A stretch of 64,000 nucleotides of DNA from Fusicatenibacter_A intestinipullorum (GTDB lineage: Bacteria; Bacillota; Negativicutes; Acidaminococcales; Acidaminococcaceae): assembly GCA_019117495.1 (NCBI GenBank), contig DWZP01000029.1, forward strand, positions 1 through 64,000. The letters run 5' to 3'. The stretch's first letter is position 1; each line of letters begins with the position of its first letter. Shown in pieces: positions 32,938-41,910 of the stretch. Position numbers and translations under genes: made by a program. Under the pieces are notes generated by a model. That model ran no database searches and was not told the origin of the DNA. It was given only the letters and a program-made list of their open reading frames with translations.

Positions 32938-33383
32938 TCCGCCAGTTTTCTGCCGGCGATATTACAGAGGTTTGCAAAATAGAAAACAGCACGTTTTTTG
33001 ACGCCTGGAACGAAAGCATGTGGCTGGACGAACTTAACAACAGCCTTACAACATACATTGTTATGGAAGAAAACGGCAAAGTAATAGGCTATGCCGGGTA
33101 CTGGCTGGTGGCTGGCGAAGCGCAGATTACGCGCGTAGCCGTTGCCGAAGGAGAGCGCGAGCGCGGGCTGGGCACCAAACTTACGGCGGCACTGATTAAC
33201 CTTGCGTGGAATGAAGGCGCCGACGCTATAACGCTGGAGGTGCGCCAAAGCAACACAGCCGCGCAGAAAATGTACTTAACCTGCGGCTTCCGCGCCGAAG
33301 GCGTGCGCCCCGGCTATTATGCCGATAACCACGAAGACGCCGTAATTATGTGGATGTACAGGGAGGCTGAAACCAATGAGTGA
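32910..33383 (+). CDS. rimI: Ribosomal-protein alanine N-acetyltransferase RimI
   Basis: 157 residues, GNAT fold. ITRVAVAEGERERGLGTKL is the acetyl-CoA loop and SNTAAQKMYLTCGFRAEGVRPGYY the conserved C-terminal part of RimI, which acetylates ribosomal protein S18. Position between tsaB and tsaD is usual in Firmicutes. Overlaps tsaD by 8 bases. Confidence 0.92.
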   Translation: MGTEARETVIRQFSAGDITEVCKIENSTFFDAWNESMWLDELNNSLTTYIVMEENGKVIGYAGYWLVAGEAQITRVAVAEGERERGLGTKLTAALINLAWNEGADAITLEVRQSNTAAQKMYLTCGFRAEGVRPGYYADNHEDAVIMWMYREAETNE

Positions 33384-34389
33384 AGACATTTATATACTCG
33401 GCATTGAATCGAGCTGCGACGAAACTGCCGCTGCCGTTGTAAAAAACGGGCGCGAGGTTTTAAGCAACATCATTGCCTCGCAGGTGCCCATTCACCGCAA
33501 ATACGGCGGCGTAGTGCCGGAAATTGCCTCGCGCAACCATATACGCAACGTACTGCCGGTAATAGATGAAGCGCTTGCCAAAGCACAGGTGCCGCTGGAG
33601 AAAATAAACGCCGTTGCCGTAACCTACGGGCCGGGGCTTGTAGGCGCGCTGCTGGTGGGCCTTTCGGCAGGCAAAGCGCTGGCCTGGGCGGCAGATAAGC
33701 CGCTGATAGGCGTAAACCATCTGGAAGGGCATGTTTTTGCCAATTTTTTAAACGACAAAGACCTCAAGCCGCCGTTTCTGGCACTGGTTGTAAGCGGCGG
33801 GCACACTGCGCTGCTGGTTGTAAAGGATTACAACAGTTTTGAGCTTTTGGGACAGACCCGCGACGATGCCGCCGGTGAAGCCTTCGACAAAGTGGCACGT
33901 GTTTTGGGGCTGCCTTATCCCGGCGGGCCGGAAGTGGAAAAACTGGCGCTTGGCGGCAACCCGCTGGCCATAGATTTTCCGCGTGCCAAACTGGGCAACA
34001 ATTTTGAATTCAGCTTCAGCGGCTTAAAATCGGCGGTTATCAACTACCTGCACAACAAACAGCAGGCGGGCGAAGAAGTAAACCGCGCCGATGTTGCAGC
34101 GTCGTTTCAATATGCCATTGTGGATGCACTGGTGCAGAAAAGCGTGCACGCCCTTAAAGAAACGGGGCTGAAAGAAATTGTACTTGCAGGCGGCGTATCG
34201 GCCAACAAAACCTTGCAGAATACACTGGCAAAGGCGGCAGAACGCGCCGGAGCTCGCCTGGTTCACCCAACTCCGATACTCTGCACGGATAATGCCGTGA
34301 TGATTGCCTGCCGTGGTTATTTTATGTATATCAACGGGGAGAAAAGTCCTCTTGGTTTGAACGCTGTTCCATCGTTAAAATTGGGATAA
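33376..34389 (+). CDS. tsaD: tRNA N6-threonylcarbamoyl transferase TsaD
   Basis: Catalytic subunit of t6A synthesis, 337 residues. ILGIESSCDETAAAVV opens the ASKHA fold; NHLEGHVFANF provides the two metal histidines; VVSGGHTALLV and AGGVSANKTLQ follow. Complete. Last gene of the block; no terminator before the 172-base spacer with DnaA-like boxes. Confidence 0.97.
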   Translation: MSEDIYILGIESSCDETAAAVVKNGREVLSNIIASQVPIHRKYGGVVPEIASRNHIRNVLPVIDEALAKAQVPLEKINAVAVTYGPGLVGALLVGLSAGKALAWAADKPLIGVNHLEGHVFANFLNDKDLKPPFLALVVSGGHTALLVVKDYNSFELLGQTRDDAAGEAFDKVARVLGLPYPGGPEVEKLALGGNPLAIDFPRAKLGNNFEFSFSGLKSAVINYLHNKQQAGEEVNRADVAASFQYAIVDALVQKSVHALKETGLKEIVLAGGVSANKTLQNTLAKAAERAGARLVHPTPILCTDNAVMIACRGYFMYINGEKSPLGLNAVPSLKLG

Positions 34390-34416
34390 ACACTGTCTAT
34401 AATGTGAACTCCAAAC

Positions 34417-34510
34417 TGTGGAAAACGTGCAAAACTCTGTGAAAAAGCATAGAATTGCACCTAATGATTGCGGAAAACTCTGTGCATAATGTGGATAACA
34501 TTGTGAATTA
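34417..34510 (+). promoter_or_regulatory. Cluster of DnaA-box-like sequences
   Basis: In the spacer after tsaD, same orientation: TGTGGAAAA (34417), TGTGAAAAA (34438), TGTGCATAA (34481), TGTGGATAA (34490, perfect consensus TTATCCACA on the other strand) and TGTGAATTA (34502). A TATAAT (34398-34403) sits just upstream. Binding by DnaA is inference. Confidence 0.45.
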
Positions 34511-34561
34511 CAGTGTAAAACACTAATGTTGTAAATTTTTTGAAAACTTGGTATTAACACT

Positions 34562-35935
34562 ATGTTAAAAAATCTTAACAGTGAACAGAAAAATATACTG
34601 GCTTCTATCAGGCAGGGCATGGATTTTGCAGCCGATATTGCCCACGCCTGCATTACAGTGTACCTTGCGTCGGATGACAAACGTTTTTTGCGCGTTTATC
34701 ATCAGTCCATGCCCAAAACGCAGTTTTTGCAGCAGCCGGAGCTGGCGGCAGGGCGTGAGGTGCGCATCAGCGAAGAACCTTTGATTGCCCGCTGCCTGCA
34801 GCGCAATGTTCCGCTTGAAGGCAAGCGCGAGCTGAGCCTTGGGCAGTTTGCCGGCGTGCGCGTGTACCCCGTGCAGGACCGGCGCGGCAAATGCTTTGCC
34901 GCCGTGGTGTTTGATTTAAGCGGCGGTGACGATATTTTTATTAGCGTAGCGTTTGAATTTTTAAAAACGCCGGCCCGCCCCGAGCAGGACAGCGAGTTTT
35001 ACCGTCGCCTTGCCCCGGGTGATGCGCTGATGGTGGTTGACGCGGATAAAAAAATAATAGCGGCCAACTCCACCGCCCGGCATATTTTTCAGGTGGTGGG
35101 CATTACAACGCCAATCGGCCTGCGCACCAACAGCGTACAGATTAACTGGCCGCTTGTCGGCATGGTGCTTAAAACAGGCACGGCCGAAGGCAAGGAAATC
35201 CGCCTGCGCGGCATGCTTTTGGCCATGCGCGTGGTGCCTGTCGGCGGCACGGCCGAAGCAAGCTATGCCATTGTAATTTTGCGCGATATTACCGAACTGA
35301 AAAAGCGTGACGAAGAACTGCTTGTTAAAGCGGCGGTAATTAAAGAGATACACCACCGCGTAAAAAACAACCTGCAAACCATTGCCAGCCTTCTGCGCCT
35401 GCAAATGCGCCGCGCCAAAGCGGACGAAACCAAAACCGTGCTGCGCGATTGCATCAGCCGCGTAAACAGCATTGCCGTTGTGCACGAATTTTTGGCGCAG
35501 CAGGGCAGCGGCACGGTGGATATGGCAGCGGTGGCACAGGGAATTTACAAAGCGGTGCTCAGCGGCATGGCTGCGCCGGAACTTCGCCTTACAACCGGAT
35601 TCAGCGCCGATAATGTTGTTATTCCTTCGGAAAAAGCAACCAGCATGGCACTGGTATTAAACGAAATGCTCCAAAACTGCTTTGACCATGCCTTTACAGG
35701 TCGCACGCAGGGCGCCATCAGCGTGGAGCTGAAAAAAACAGAAAGCGGCTGCCGCCTTACCGTATGCGACGACGGCAACGGCCTGCCGCCGGGCTTTAAC
35801 GGCATTCCGCAGAGCAGCTTGGGCCTGCGCATTATTAAAACCATGGCCGAAGCCGATTTACACGGAACTTTTAAAATAGAAAACAGGCCGCAGGGAGGAA
35901 CCTGCGCCGAAGTAGCAATACCTTTGGGGGGATAA
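34562..35935 (+). CDS. PdtaS-type sensor histidine kinase
   Basis: 457 residues, no membrane helix. An N-terminal GAF-like sensor (about 1-140), a PAS domain (about 155-260), a HisKA_2 dimer/phospho-acceptor segment IHHRVKNNLQTIASLLRLQM (His near 261) and a HATPase domain (VLNEMLQNCFDHAF; DDGNGLPPG). This is the architecture of PdtaS, partner of ANTAR response regulators. No ribosome site is visible before the ATG; translation may be weak or begin otherwise. Two bases before the stop-to-start gap lies the response regulator gene. Confidence 0.88.
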   Translation: MLKNLNSEQKNILASIRQGMDFAADIAHACITVYLASDDKRFLRVYHQSMPKTQFLQQPELAAGREVRISEEPLIARCLQRNVPLEGKRELSLGQFAGVRVYPVQDRRGKCFAAVVFDLSGGDDIFISVAFEFLKTPARPEQDSEFYRRLAPGDALMVVDADKKIIAANSTARHIFQVVGITTPIGLRTNSVQINWPLVGMVLKTGTAEGKEIRLRGMLLAMRVVPVGGTAEASYAIVILRDITELKKRDEELLVKAAVIKEIHHRVKNNLQTIASLLRLQMRRAKADETKTVLRDCISRVNSIAVVHEFLAQQGSGTVDMAAVAQGIYKAVLSGMAAPELRLTTGFSADNVVIPSEKATSMALVLNEMLQNCFDHAFTGRTQGAISVELKKTESGCRLTVCDDGNGLPPGFNGIPQSSLGLRIIKTMAEADLHGTFKIENRPQGGTCAEVAIPLGG

Positions 35936-35937
35936 AA

Positions 35938-36519
35938 ATGGAAGGGTTAAAAATTATTATTGCCGATGACGAAGCGTTAATCCGCCTGGATTTGCGCGAA
36001 ATGCTGACGGAAGCGGGGCATACGGTGCTTGGCGAAGCATCTGACGGTGAAGAAGCCGTGGAGCTTGCCCGGCGCTTAAAGCCAGATTTGGTTATTATGG
36101 ACGTAAAAATGCCGAAGATGGACGGCATTACGGCAGCCGGAATTATTACCGGCCAGCATATTGCGCCCGTGCTTCTTTTAACGGCTTACAGCCAGCAGGA
36201 TGTGGTTGAGCGCGCCAACAGCAGCGGCGTAATGGCATATCTGGTTAAGCCGGTGCGCGAAGAACAGCTTTTTGCCACCATGCAGGTAGCCATTGCCCGC
36301 TTTAAGGAATATCAGAAGATGGACAGCGAACTTGCCGGTTTGCGCGAAAGCCTTGAAACACGCAAACTGCTTGACCGTGCCAAAGGCATATTAATGGCGG
36401 CACACGGCTTTACGGAGGACGAAGCATACAGCAAAATGCGCCAGTACAGCATGAACCGCCGCATAACCCTTAAAGAACTTGCCGAAGCCGTTATTGCCTC
36501 GGCAGAAAAGAAAAAATAA
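35938..36519 (+). CDS. ANTAR-domain response regulator (PdtaR/EutV-like)
   Basis: 193 residues: receiver domain (IIIADDEALIRLDLREML; phospho-Asp in LVIMDVKMPKMDG near 55; Lys in YLVKPVRE) and C-terminal ANTAR RNA-binding domain (LDRAKGILMAAHGFTEDEAY; RQYSMNRRITLKELAEAV). ANTAR proteins bind paired RNA hairpins to stop termination. Partner kinase is directly upstream with GGGGG between. Targets are unknown; none obvious within the window. Confidence 0.93.
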   Translation: MEGLKIIIADDEALIRLDLREMLTEAGHTVLGEASDGEEAVELARRLKPDLVIMDVKMPKMDGITAAGIITGQHIAPVLLLTAYSQQDVVERANSSGVMAYLVKPVREEQLFATMQVAIARFKEYQKMDSELAGLRESLETRKLLDRAKGILMAAHGFTEDEAYSKMRQYSMNRRITLKELAEAVIASAEKKK

Positions 36520-36540
36520 AATTATAAAAGCAGCTTTATT

Positions 36541-36588
36541 ATCAGCATGTTTTAACTTACAGCAGTTAAGCATGCTGATATTTTTTTG
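36541..36588 (+). terminator. Terminator after ANTAR gene
   Basis: atcagcatg..ttaact and agttaagcatgctgat arms form a long stem, followed by T7. Confidence 0.85.
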
Positions 36589-36663
36589 CTGAAACAAGCT
36601 GGTTTGCAGAAGCTAACTCAATATGTTATAATGAAGTTACTATTTTAATGGAGCGTGAATTTT

Positions 36664-37566
36664 TTGGACATCAGGCAACTGGAATATTTTTTGGCTGTCT
36701 GTGAACGCGGCAGCATCAATAAGGCAGCAGCCTGCCTTTATACTACTCAGCCCAATGTCAGCAAGGCAATAGCAAGTTTCGAATCCGAACTCGGCAGGGA
36801 GCTTTTTAAACGCTCGCACCGCGGCATGCAGCTTACGCCCTATGGCAATAACATCCGGCAGTATGCCGAAAGCGTTTTAAAGCACATTAAGCTGATTATG
36901 GATGCGGCAGGGCCTGCTGCCTGCAACAAATTTTCCGTGGCGACTTACCGCAGCGATGTTGTGGCCAAGCTTTTGGTAGATTTTTACAAAGAGCATAAAA
37001 ATAAAATTGTGCTGGAATACCACCAGGGTTCACTGGAAGAAATTACCAATAATGTGCAGCAGGGCATTTGCGAAATTGGCATTGTTTATGTGGCGCAAAA
37101 GCAGATGCAAATGTTTCTGCATATTCTGAAGCATAAAAATTTAAAGTTTAAAGCCATTGCCGCAAGGCCGCTGTGCGTTTACGCCGGGGCTAGGCACCCC
37201 CTTTACAATGCCGCAAGCATAGATATGGAAGAACTGAAAAGCTTAAACGTAATCCGCGGCGTAAAGGAATTTTTTTCGCTGGAGCACCATTTGGAGCGCA
37301 TTAATGTGGGTTACGCCGAAGCGGAAGGGCTCGACAGCAGCTTTTATACCAACAGTGAGGCAGCCATTTTAAATTTTTTGAATGATACCGATTTGTGCCT
37401 TATTGGCATCGGCTCCAAATATAAAAAATATGAACAATATGGAATAAAGGCAATACCTGTTAACGGCAGCGACGATATGCTGATTGTAGGCGTTATTTAT
37501 GCGGAAGGGCAGGTATTAAGCAGTTACGCCGAAAATTTTATTGAAAAATACAGCACTACGTTATAA
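36664..37566 (+). CDS. LysR-family transcriptional regulator
   Basis: 300 residues from a TTG at 36664, preferred because TGGAG lies 10 bases upstream; a GTG at 36655 is too close to it. IRQLEYFLAVCERGSINKAAACLYTTQPNVSKAI is the N-terminal winged helix; the rest is a substrate-binding-type effector domain. It precedes the nik-type operon by about 100 bases in the same direction, so it likely controls it. A palindrome TATAACACTTAGTTATA covers its stop codon. Confidence 0.88.
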   Translation: MDIRQLEYFLAVCERGSINKAAACLYTTQPNVSKAIASFESELGRELFKRSHRGMQLTPYGNNIRQYAESVLKHIKLIMDAAGPAACNKFSVATYRSDVVAKLLVDFYKEHKNKIVLEYHQGSLEEITNNVQQGICEIGIVYVAQKQMQMFLHILKHKNLKFKAIAARPLCVYAGARHPLYNAASIDMEELKSLNVIRGVKEFFSLEHHLERINVGYAEAEGLDSSFYTNSEAAILNFLNDTDLCLIGIGSKYKKYEQYGIKAIPVNGSDDMLIVGVIYAEGQVLSSYAENFIEKYSTTL

Positions 37567-37578
37567 CACTTAGTTATA
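37562..37578 (+). promoter_or_regulatory. Candidate LysR operator
   Basis: TATAAC-N5-GTTATA perfect arms of LysR T-N11-A style, about 26 bases before the -35 of the nik promoter. GTTATAATG also occurs before the LysR gene (36624). Confidence 0.5.
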
Positions 37579-37603
37579 ATGTGGTGCTTATTATTTTGCA
37601 TTA

Positions 37604-37631
37604 TTTGCCCCTTTTGTAAACGTGCTATAAT
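37604..37631 (+). promoter_or_regulatory. Promoter of nik-type operon
   Basis: TTTGCC (37604-37609), 16 bases, TATAAT (37626-37631), about 33 nt before the substrate-binding protein start. Confidence 0.6.
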
Positions 37632-37669
37632 ACGTGCGTAATATCATACCGGAAAAGGGGGATTTTTAT

Positions 37670-39256
37670 ATGTTTAAAAAACTTGCCGCTGCAGCTTTAA
37701 CCTGCGCGCTGGCAGTAAGTGTATTTACCGGCTGCGGTTCCGATACCCAGACGAAGGCAGAAAGGCCAAAAGATGAGCTTGTTTTTGTTAATTACCGCGA
37801 TATCCGCGATTTAAACCCGCATTTATATGCCGGGGAAATGTATGCACAGGAGATGCTTTACGAAACCTTAACCACGTTTACTGAAGACGGCGGTTTTAAA
37901 GGCGTGCTGGCAGAATCCTGGGATATCAGCCCGGACGGAAAAACTTACACCTTTCACATCCGCGAAGGTGTTAAATTCCATGACGGCGAGGTTTGCGATG
38001 CTTACGCCATCAAAGCAAATTTTGACGCTATTATCGAAAACAAAGACCGCCACACCTGGCTGGAAATGATGCACCTTTTGGAAGGCGTTTCCGCACCGGA
38101 TGCCAAAACTTTTGTAATTAAGCTTTCCAAGCCGTATTACCCCATGCTGACGGAATTAAGCGTAACCCGCCCGTTTGCCATGATTTCGCCTAAAGCGATG
38201 AAAAACGGCAGCACTAAAAACGGCGTGGAAAAATTCATCGGCACCGGCCCGTATATGCTGGGTGAAGTTGTTACCGACGAATACGCCGTGTTTGAGGCTA
38301 ACCCCAATTACTGGGGCCCGCAGCCGAAGCTGAAAAAGATTTTGGTAAAGGTTATTCCCGATAACCAGACGCGCGTAATGGCTTTGGAAAAGGGCGAGAT
38401 TGACCTTATCTTCGGCAAGAATATGCTTGACGTTGATTCTATCAGAAAGTTCAAAGACAACAAGGATTTTACAATTGCGCTTTCCGAACCTACCTCAACC
38501 CGCCAGATTGTGCTTAATACCCAGAACGCCATGCTGAAAGACACGCAGGTGCGCAAGGCGCTGCAGCATGCAACCAACAAACAGGCTATTTCCGACGGCA
38601 TTTTTTACGGCGTAGAGCAGCCTGCCGATACCCTTTTTGCCAAAACAATTCCGTACTGCGATATTGATTTGAAACCGTATCAGTACGACCCTGCACTTAC
38701 CGAAAAAATGCTTGACGAAGCGGGCTGGCAGAAAGGCAGCGACGGTATCCGCGCCAAAGCGGGGCAGAAAATGGAACTGGGGCTTTTATATAACAGCGAC
38801 AGCGTAACGGAAAAGGCCATTTCCGAATATTTGCAGTCCGAATACAGCAAGCTCGGCATTAAGCTGAACATTCACGGCGAAGAAGAACAGTCTTACCGCG
38901 ATAAAATGAAAGCCGGTAATTTTGATATGGTATTTAACATCTGCTGGGGCACTCCTTACGACCCGCAGTCCTCGCTGGCGGCAATGAGGATGCCGGTTTA
39001 CGGCGATTATGCTGCGCAGCAGGGGCTGGCCGATAAACAGGAAATCGACAGGGCAATTACCGAAATAATGGTTTCCACCGATGAGGCTGAACGCCAGAAC
39101 CTGTATACCTACGTGCTTACCCGTTTGCACGACGACGCAGTGTATATTCCGCTGACGTATGAATGCAACAAGGCAATTTTCCGTTCGGACCTGAAAGGAA
39201 TGCATTTTACACAGACCCAGTATGAAGTGCCGTTCCACGATATGTATATAGAATAA
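37670..39256 (+). CDS. nikA: NikA-like nickel/peptide ABC substrate-binding lipoprotein
   Basis: 528 residues from the ATG at 37670 with AAAAGGGGG upstream. Lipoprotein signal with lipobox VFTGC. The mature protein follows E. coli NikA closely in pattern: LNPHLYAGEMYAQEMLYETL, LAESWDISPDGKTYTFHIRE, FIGTGPYMLGE, NPNYWG, and a late WGTPYDPQSSLAAMR. SBP_bac_5 family members also bind peptides or opines, so nickel (perhaps as a chelate) is likely but unproven. Confidence 0.85.
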   Translation: MFKKLAAAALTCALAVSVFTGCGSDTQTKAERPKDELVFVNYRDIRDLNPHLYAGEMYAQEMLYETLTTFTEDGGFKGVLAESWDISPDGKTYTFHIREGVKFHDGEVCDAYAIKANFDAIIENKDRHTWLEMMHLLEGVSAPDAKTFVIKLSKPYYPMLTELSVTRPFAMISPKAMKNGSTKNGVEKFIGTGPYMLGEVVTDEYAVFEANPNYWGPQPKLKKILVKVIPDNQTRVMALEKGEIDLIFGKNMLDVDSIRKFKDNKDFTIALSEPTSTRQIVLNTQNAMLKDTQVRKALQHATNKQAISDGIFYGVEQPADTLFAKTIPYCDIDLKPYQYDPALTEKMLDEAGWQKGSDGIRAKAGQKMELGLLYNSDSVTEKAISEYLQSEYSKLGIKLNIHGEEEQSYRDKMKAGNFDMVFNICWGTPYDPQSSLAAMRMPVYGDYAAQQGLADKQEIDRAITEIMVSTDEAERQNLYTYVLTRLHDDAVYIPLTYECNKAIFRSDLKGMHFTQTQYEVPFHDMYIE

Positions 39257-39263
39257 GGCAGAA

Positions 39264-39292
39264 AGAGGGTCTTCTGTTAAAGAAGGCCCTCT
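39264..39292 (+). promoter_or_regulatory. Intercistronic hairpin after nikA
   Basis: AGAGGGTCTTC and GAAGGCCCTCT form an 11-base stem (one G-U) with a 7-base loop and no U-run. It can protect the 3' end of the nikA message and give more binding protein than permease. Confidence 0.6.
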
Positions 39293-39314
39293 GTGTATTA
39301 GAAAGGGAGTTATT

Positions 39315-40256
39315 ATGCGGTATTACATTACCAAAAGAATTTTAAGCACCATCCCCTTGCTGCTGTGTATTTCTTTTATCTGCTTCTGCTTTATCAGCCT
39401 GATACCGTCCGACCCGGCAGAGGTTGCGCTGCGCGTGCGCCAGGTGCCGGTTATTACGCCGGAAGCAGTAGAAGAAGTGCGCCGGGAGCTGGGGCTTGAT
39501 AAGCCGTTTTTAATCCGTTATGCCGACTGGGTAATAAGCTGCCTGCACGGCGATTTCGGCATCAGCTATACCAATCCGTCACGCACGGTTGCGGGCGAGC
39601 TTCTGCGCTGCATGCCGGCAACACTTTTACTGGCAGGCGCTTCGTTTGTGCTTGTAATATTTTTAAGCATTCCCATCGGCTTTTTCTGCGCCGTTTATAA
39701 AGACAGCTGGTTTGACAAGATTATGCGCGCCTTTATTTTTATGACGACAGCAATGCCTGCTTACTGGATTGGGCTTTTGCTGATGTGGTTTGTTTCCATT
39801 AAGCTGGACCTTTTGCCGACAAGCGGCAATGCCGGTATAAAACATTTAATACTGCCTGCCGTTACCGTTTCGCTGACGTATATTTCAACGTATATAAGGC
39901 TGATAAGAAACAATATGCTGGAAAACATGAAGCAGGATTACGTGCTTTACGCCAATGTGCGCGGTCTGCCGCAGCGCCTTATTTTAACAAAGCATATTCT
40001 GCGCAATTCAATGCATACCTGCTTTGTTGCCATCGGCATGAGCATACCGCAGCTTATTGCGGGCACGATAGTTGTTGAAAATGTTTTTGCCTGGCCGGGG
40101 CTCGGCACTTTGTGCATAGAATCTATTTTTAACCGCGATTACCCGGTGGTGCAGGCGTATGTTCTTTTAATCGGCGCGCTGTTTGTAGTTTTTAACCTTA
40201 TTTTTGATATTCTGCAAACGGTAATTGACCCGCGCCTGCGCAGGGAGGTGCAGTAA
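39315..40256 (+). CDS. nikB: NikB-like ABC permease
   Basis: 313 residues, six hydrophobic helices, with the permease EAA-type loop (YANVRGLPQRLILTKHILRN) of the OppB/DppB/NikB family. AAAGGGAG before ATG. Overlaps nikC by one base (TAATG). Membrane channel subunit for the NikA-like binding protein. Confidence 0.88.
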   Translation: MRYYITKRILSTIPLLLCISFICFCFISLIPSDPAEVALRVRQVPVITPEAVEEVRRELGLDKPFLIRYADWVISCLHGDFGISYTNPSRTVAGELLRCMPATLLLAGASFVLVIFLSIPIGFFCAVYKDSWFDKIMRAFIFMTTAMPAYWIGLLLMWFVSIKLDLLPTSGNAGIKHLILPAVTVSLTYISTYIRLIRNNMLENMKQDYVLYANVRGLPQRLILTKHILRNSMHTCFVAIGMSIPQLIAGTIVVENVFAWPGLGTLCIESIFNRDYPVVQAYVLLIGALFVVFNLIFDILQTVIDPRLRREVQ

Positions 40257-41077
40257 TGTTAGAACGCTTTTTAAATAATAAAATGGCGGTATCAACATCG
40301 GGCGTAATTATTTTTATTGCCCTTCTCGGCATTTTTGCCCCGCTTATAGCGCCTAATGACCCGTACGCCAACGACATTTTAAACAAGTTTGCACCGATGA
40401 GCGCGCAGTATCCTTTAGGGACCGACCAGCTTGGCCGCTGCATTTTATCGCGCATGCTGTACGGCATACGTCCTACTTTGGGGCTTGCGCTTTTAACCAT
40501 GCTCGGCACAATCGGCCTGGGCGGATTAATGGGGCTGCTGGCAGGTTATTTTAAAGGCCCTGTTGATGAAGTGATTATGCGCGTGGTGGATGTGATGCTT
40601 TCTTTCCCCAGCCAGATAATGGTTTTTGCCGTTGTAGCGCTTTTGGGCATTGACGTGCGCAACGTAATTCTGGCCAATGTGTTTATTAAATGGGCCTGGT
40701 ACGCCCGTATGATACGCACGGCAGTTGTGCAGTACCGCGACTGTAATTTTGTGCAGTTTTCGCGCTGCGTAGGCACGCCGGAATGGTTCATCCTTTCGCG
40801 CCATCTGCTGCCATCCATAACGGCCGATTTGGCAGTACTGGCAACGCTTGATATAGGCTGGGCGGTAATTAACATTTCCACGCTTTCGTTTTTGGGGCTT
40901 GGCGTGCAGGCGCCAATTCCGGAATGGGGCGCAATGCTGAACGAAGCCAAACATGTTTTAACCACCAATCCTTCGCAGATGCTGGTGCCAGGCATTGGCA
41001 TTGTTGTTCTGGTAACGGCCTTTAACCTTTTGGGCGACGCCCTGCGCGATGTATTTGACCCGAAGGAGGCGGCATAA
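40256..41077 (+). CDS. nikC: NikC-like ABC permease
   Basis: 273 residues, OppC/DppC/NikC family. PNDPYANDILNKFAPMSAQY and PLGTDQLGRCILSRMLYGIR are the usual N-terminal segments; EAA loop FSRCVGTPEWFILSRHLLPS. Overlaps both neighbours by one base. Confidence 0.88.
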   Translation: MLERFLNNKMAVSTSGVIIFIALLGIFAPLIAPNDPYANDILNKFAPMSAQYPLGTDQLGRCILSRMLYGIRPTLGLALLTMLGTIGLGGLMGLLAGYFKGPVDEVIMRVVDVMLSFPSQIMVFAVVALLGIDVRNVILANVFIKWAWYARMIRTAVVQYRDCNFVQFSRCVGTPEWFILSRHLLPSITADLAVLATLDIGWAVINISTLSFLGLGVQAPIPEWGAMLNEAKHVLTTNPSQMLVPGIGIVVLVTAFNLLGDALRDVFDPKEAA

Positions 41078-41910
41078 TGGAAAATATTTTAGATGTTAAA
41101 AATTTGTCTGTGCTGCTTGATACCCGTGAAAAACAAAGCCTCTTGGTAGATAACGTCAGCTTTTCGCTGTGCCCGGGCGAATGCCTCGGTATCCTTGGCG
41201 AATCTGGCAGCGGCAAAAGCCTTACGGTAAAATCAATACTTGGTTTACTGGACAGCAGCTTTAAAATTTCAGGCGAAGCCTTTTATAAAAACAAGGATTT
41301 ATTGCAGGAATCTAAAGAAAACCTGCGCAAAATACGCGGGCGCAGCATTACCATGGTTTTGCAGAACCCGATGACCTGCTTTGACCAGCTGTGCCGTATC
41401 GGTGACCAGATTGGCGAAACCTTTGCTGCCCATCTTGGGCTGGAAGAAAAAGCCATTAGGGAAAAAGCAATTTTAACGCTTGAAAAAATGCTTATCCGCG
41501 ACCCGGAAGAAGTGCTGGAAAAATTTCCGCATCAGCTTTCGGGCGGCATGCTGCAGCGCATAATGATTGGCATAGCCACGGCTATGGAGCCTGATTTACT
41601 GGTGGCGGACGAGCCGACAACGGCGATTGACGCTATTACGCAGTATGAAATTTTGGAGGAATTTTTGCGCATTAAAAACGAAAGCAATACCGCAGTTATT
41701 TTTATTACGCATGATTTGGGCGTGGTTTCCAAACTGGCGGATAAAATAATTGTGATGAGCAAAGGCAAAGTGGTTGACCGCGGTGATTTTAAGCATATCG
41801 TAACGGCAGCGTCAGACCCGTACACGCGCCTTCTGGTAGAAAAAAGAACCGCCGTTATGCGCAGGTACAGGCAATTTGTTGATACGCCGGGAGGTGAAAG
41901 GCAGTGCTGA
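41077..41910 (+). CDS. nikD: NikD-like ABC ATPase
   Basis: 277 residues with Walker A GESGSGKSLTVKSILG, signature LSGGMLQRIMIG and Walker B LLVADEPTTAID. C-terminal oligopeptide/nickel-type tail. Overlaps nikE by 7 bases. Confidence 0.87.
   Translation: MENILDVKNLSVLLDTREKQSLLVDNVSFSLCPGECLGILGESGSGKSLTVKSILGLLDSSFKISGEAFYKNKDLLQESKENLRKIRGRSITMVLQNPMTCFDQLCRIGDQIGETFAAHLGLEEKAIREKAILTLEKMLIRDPEEVLEKFPHQLSGGMLQRIMIGIATAMEPDLLVADEPTTAIDAITQYEILEEFLRIKNESNTAVIFITHDLGVVSKLADKIIVMSKGKVVDRGDFKHIVTAASDPYTRLLVEKRTAVMRRYRQFVDTPGGERQC

Noticed and set aside
34390..34561. A replication origin at the DnaA-box-like cluster
   Set aside because: No dnaA, dnaN or AT-rich unwinding element lies nearby; at most a regulatory or titration site.
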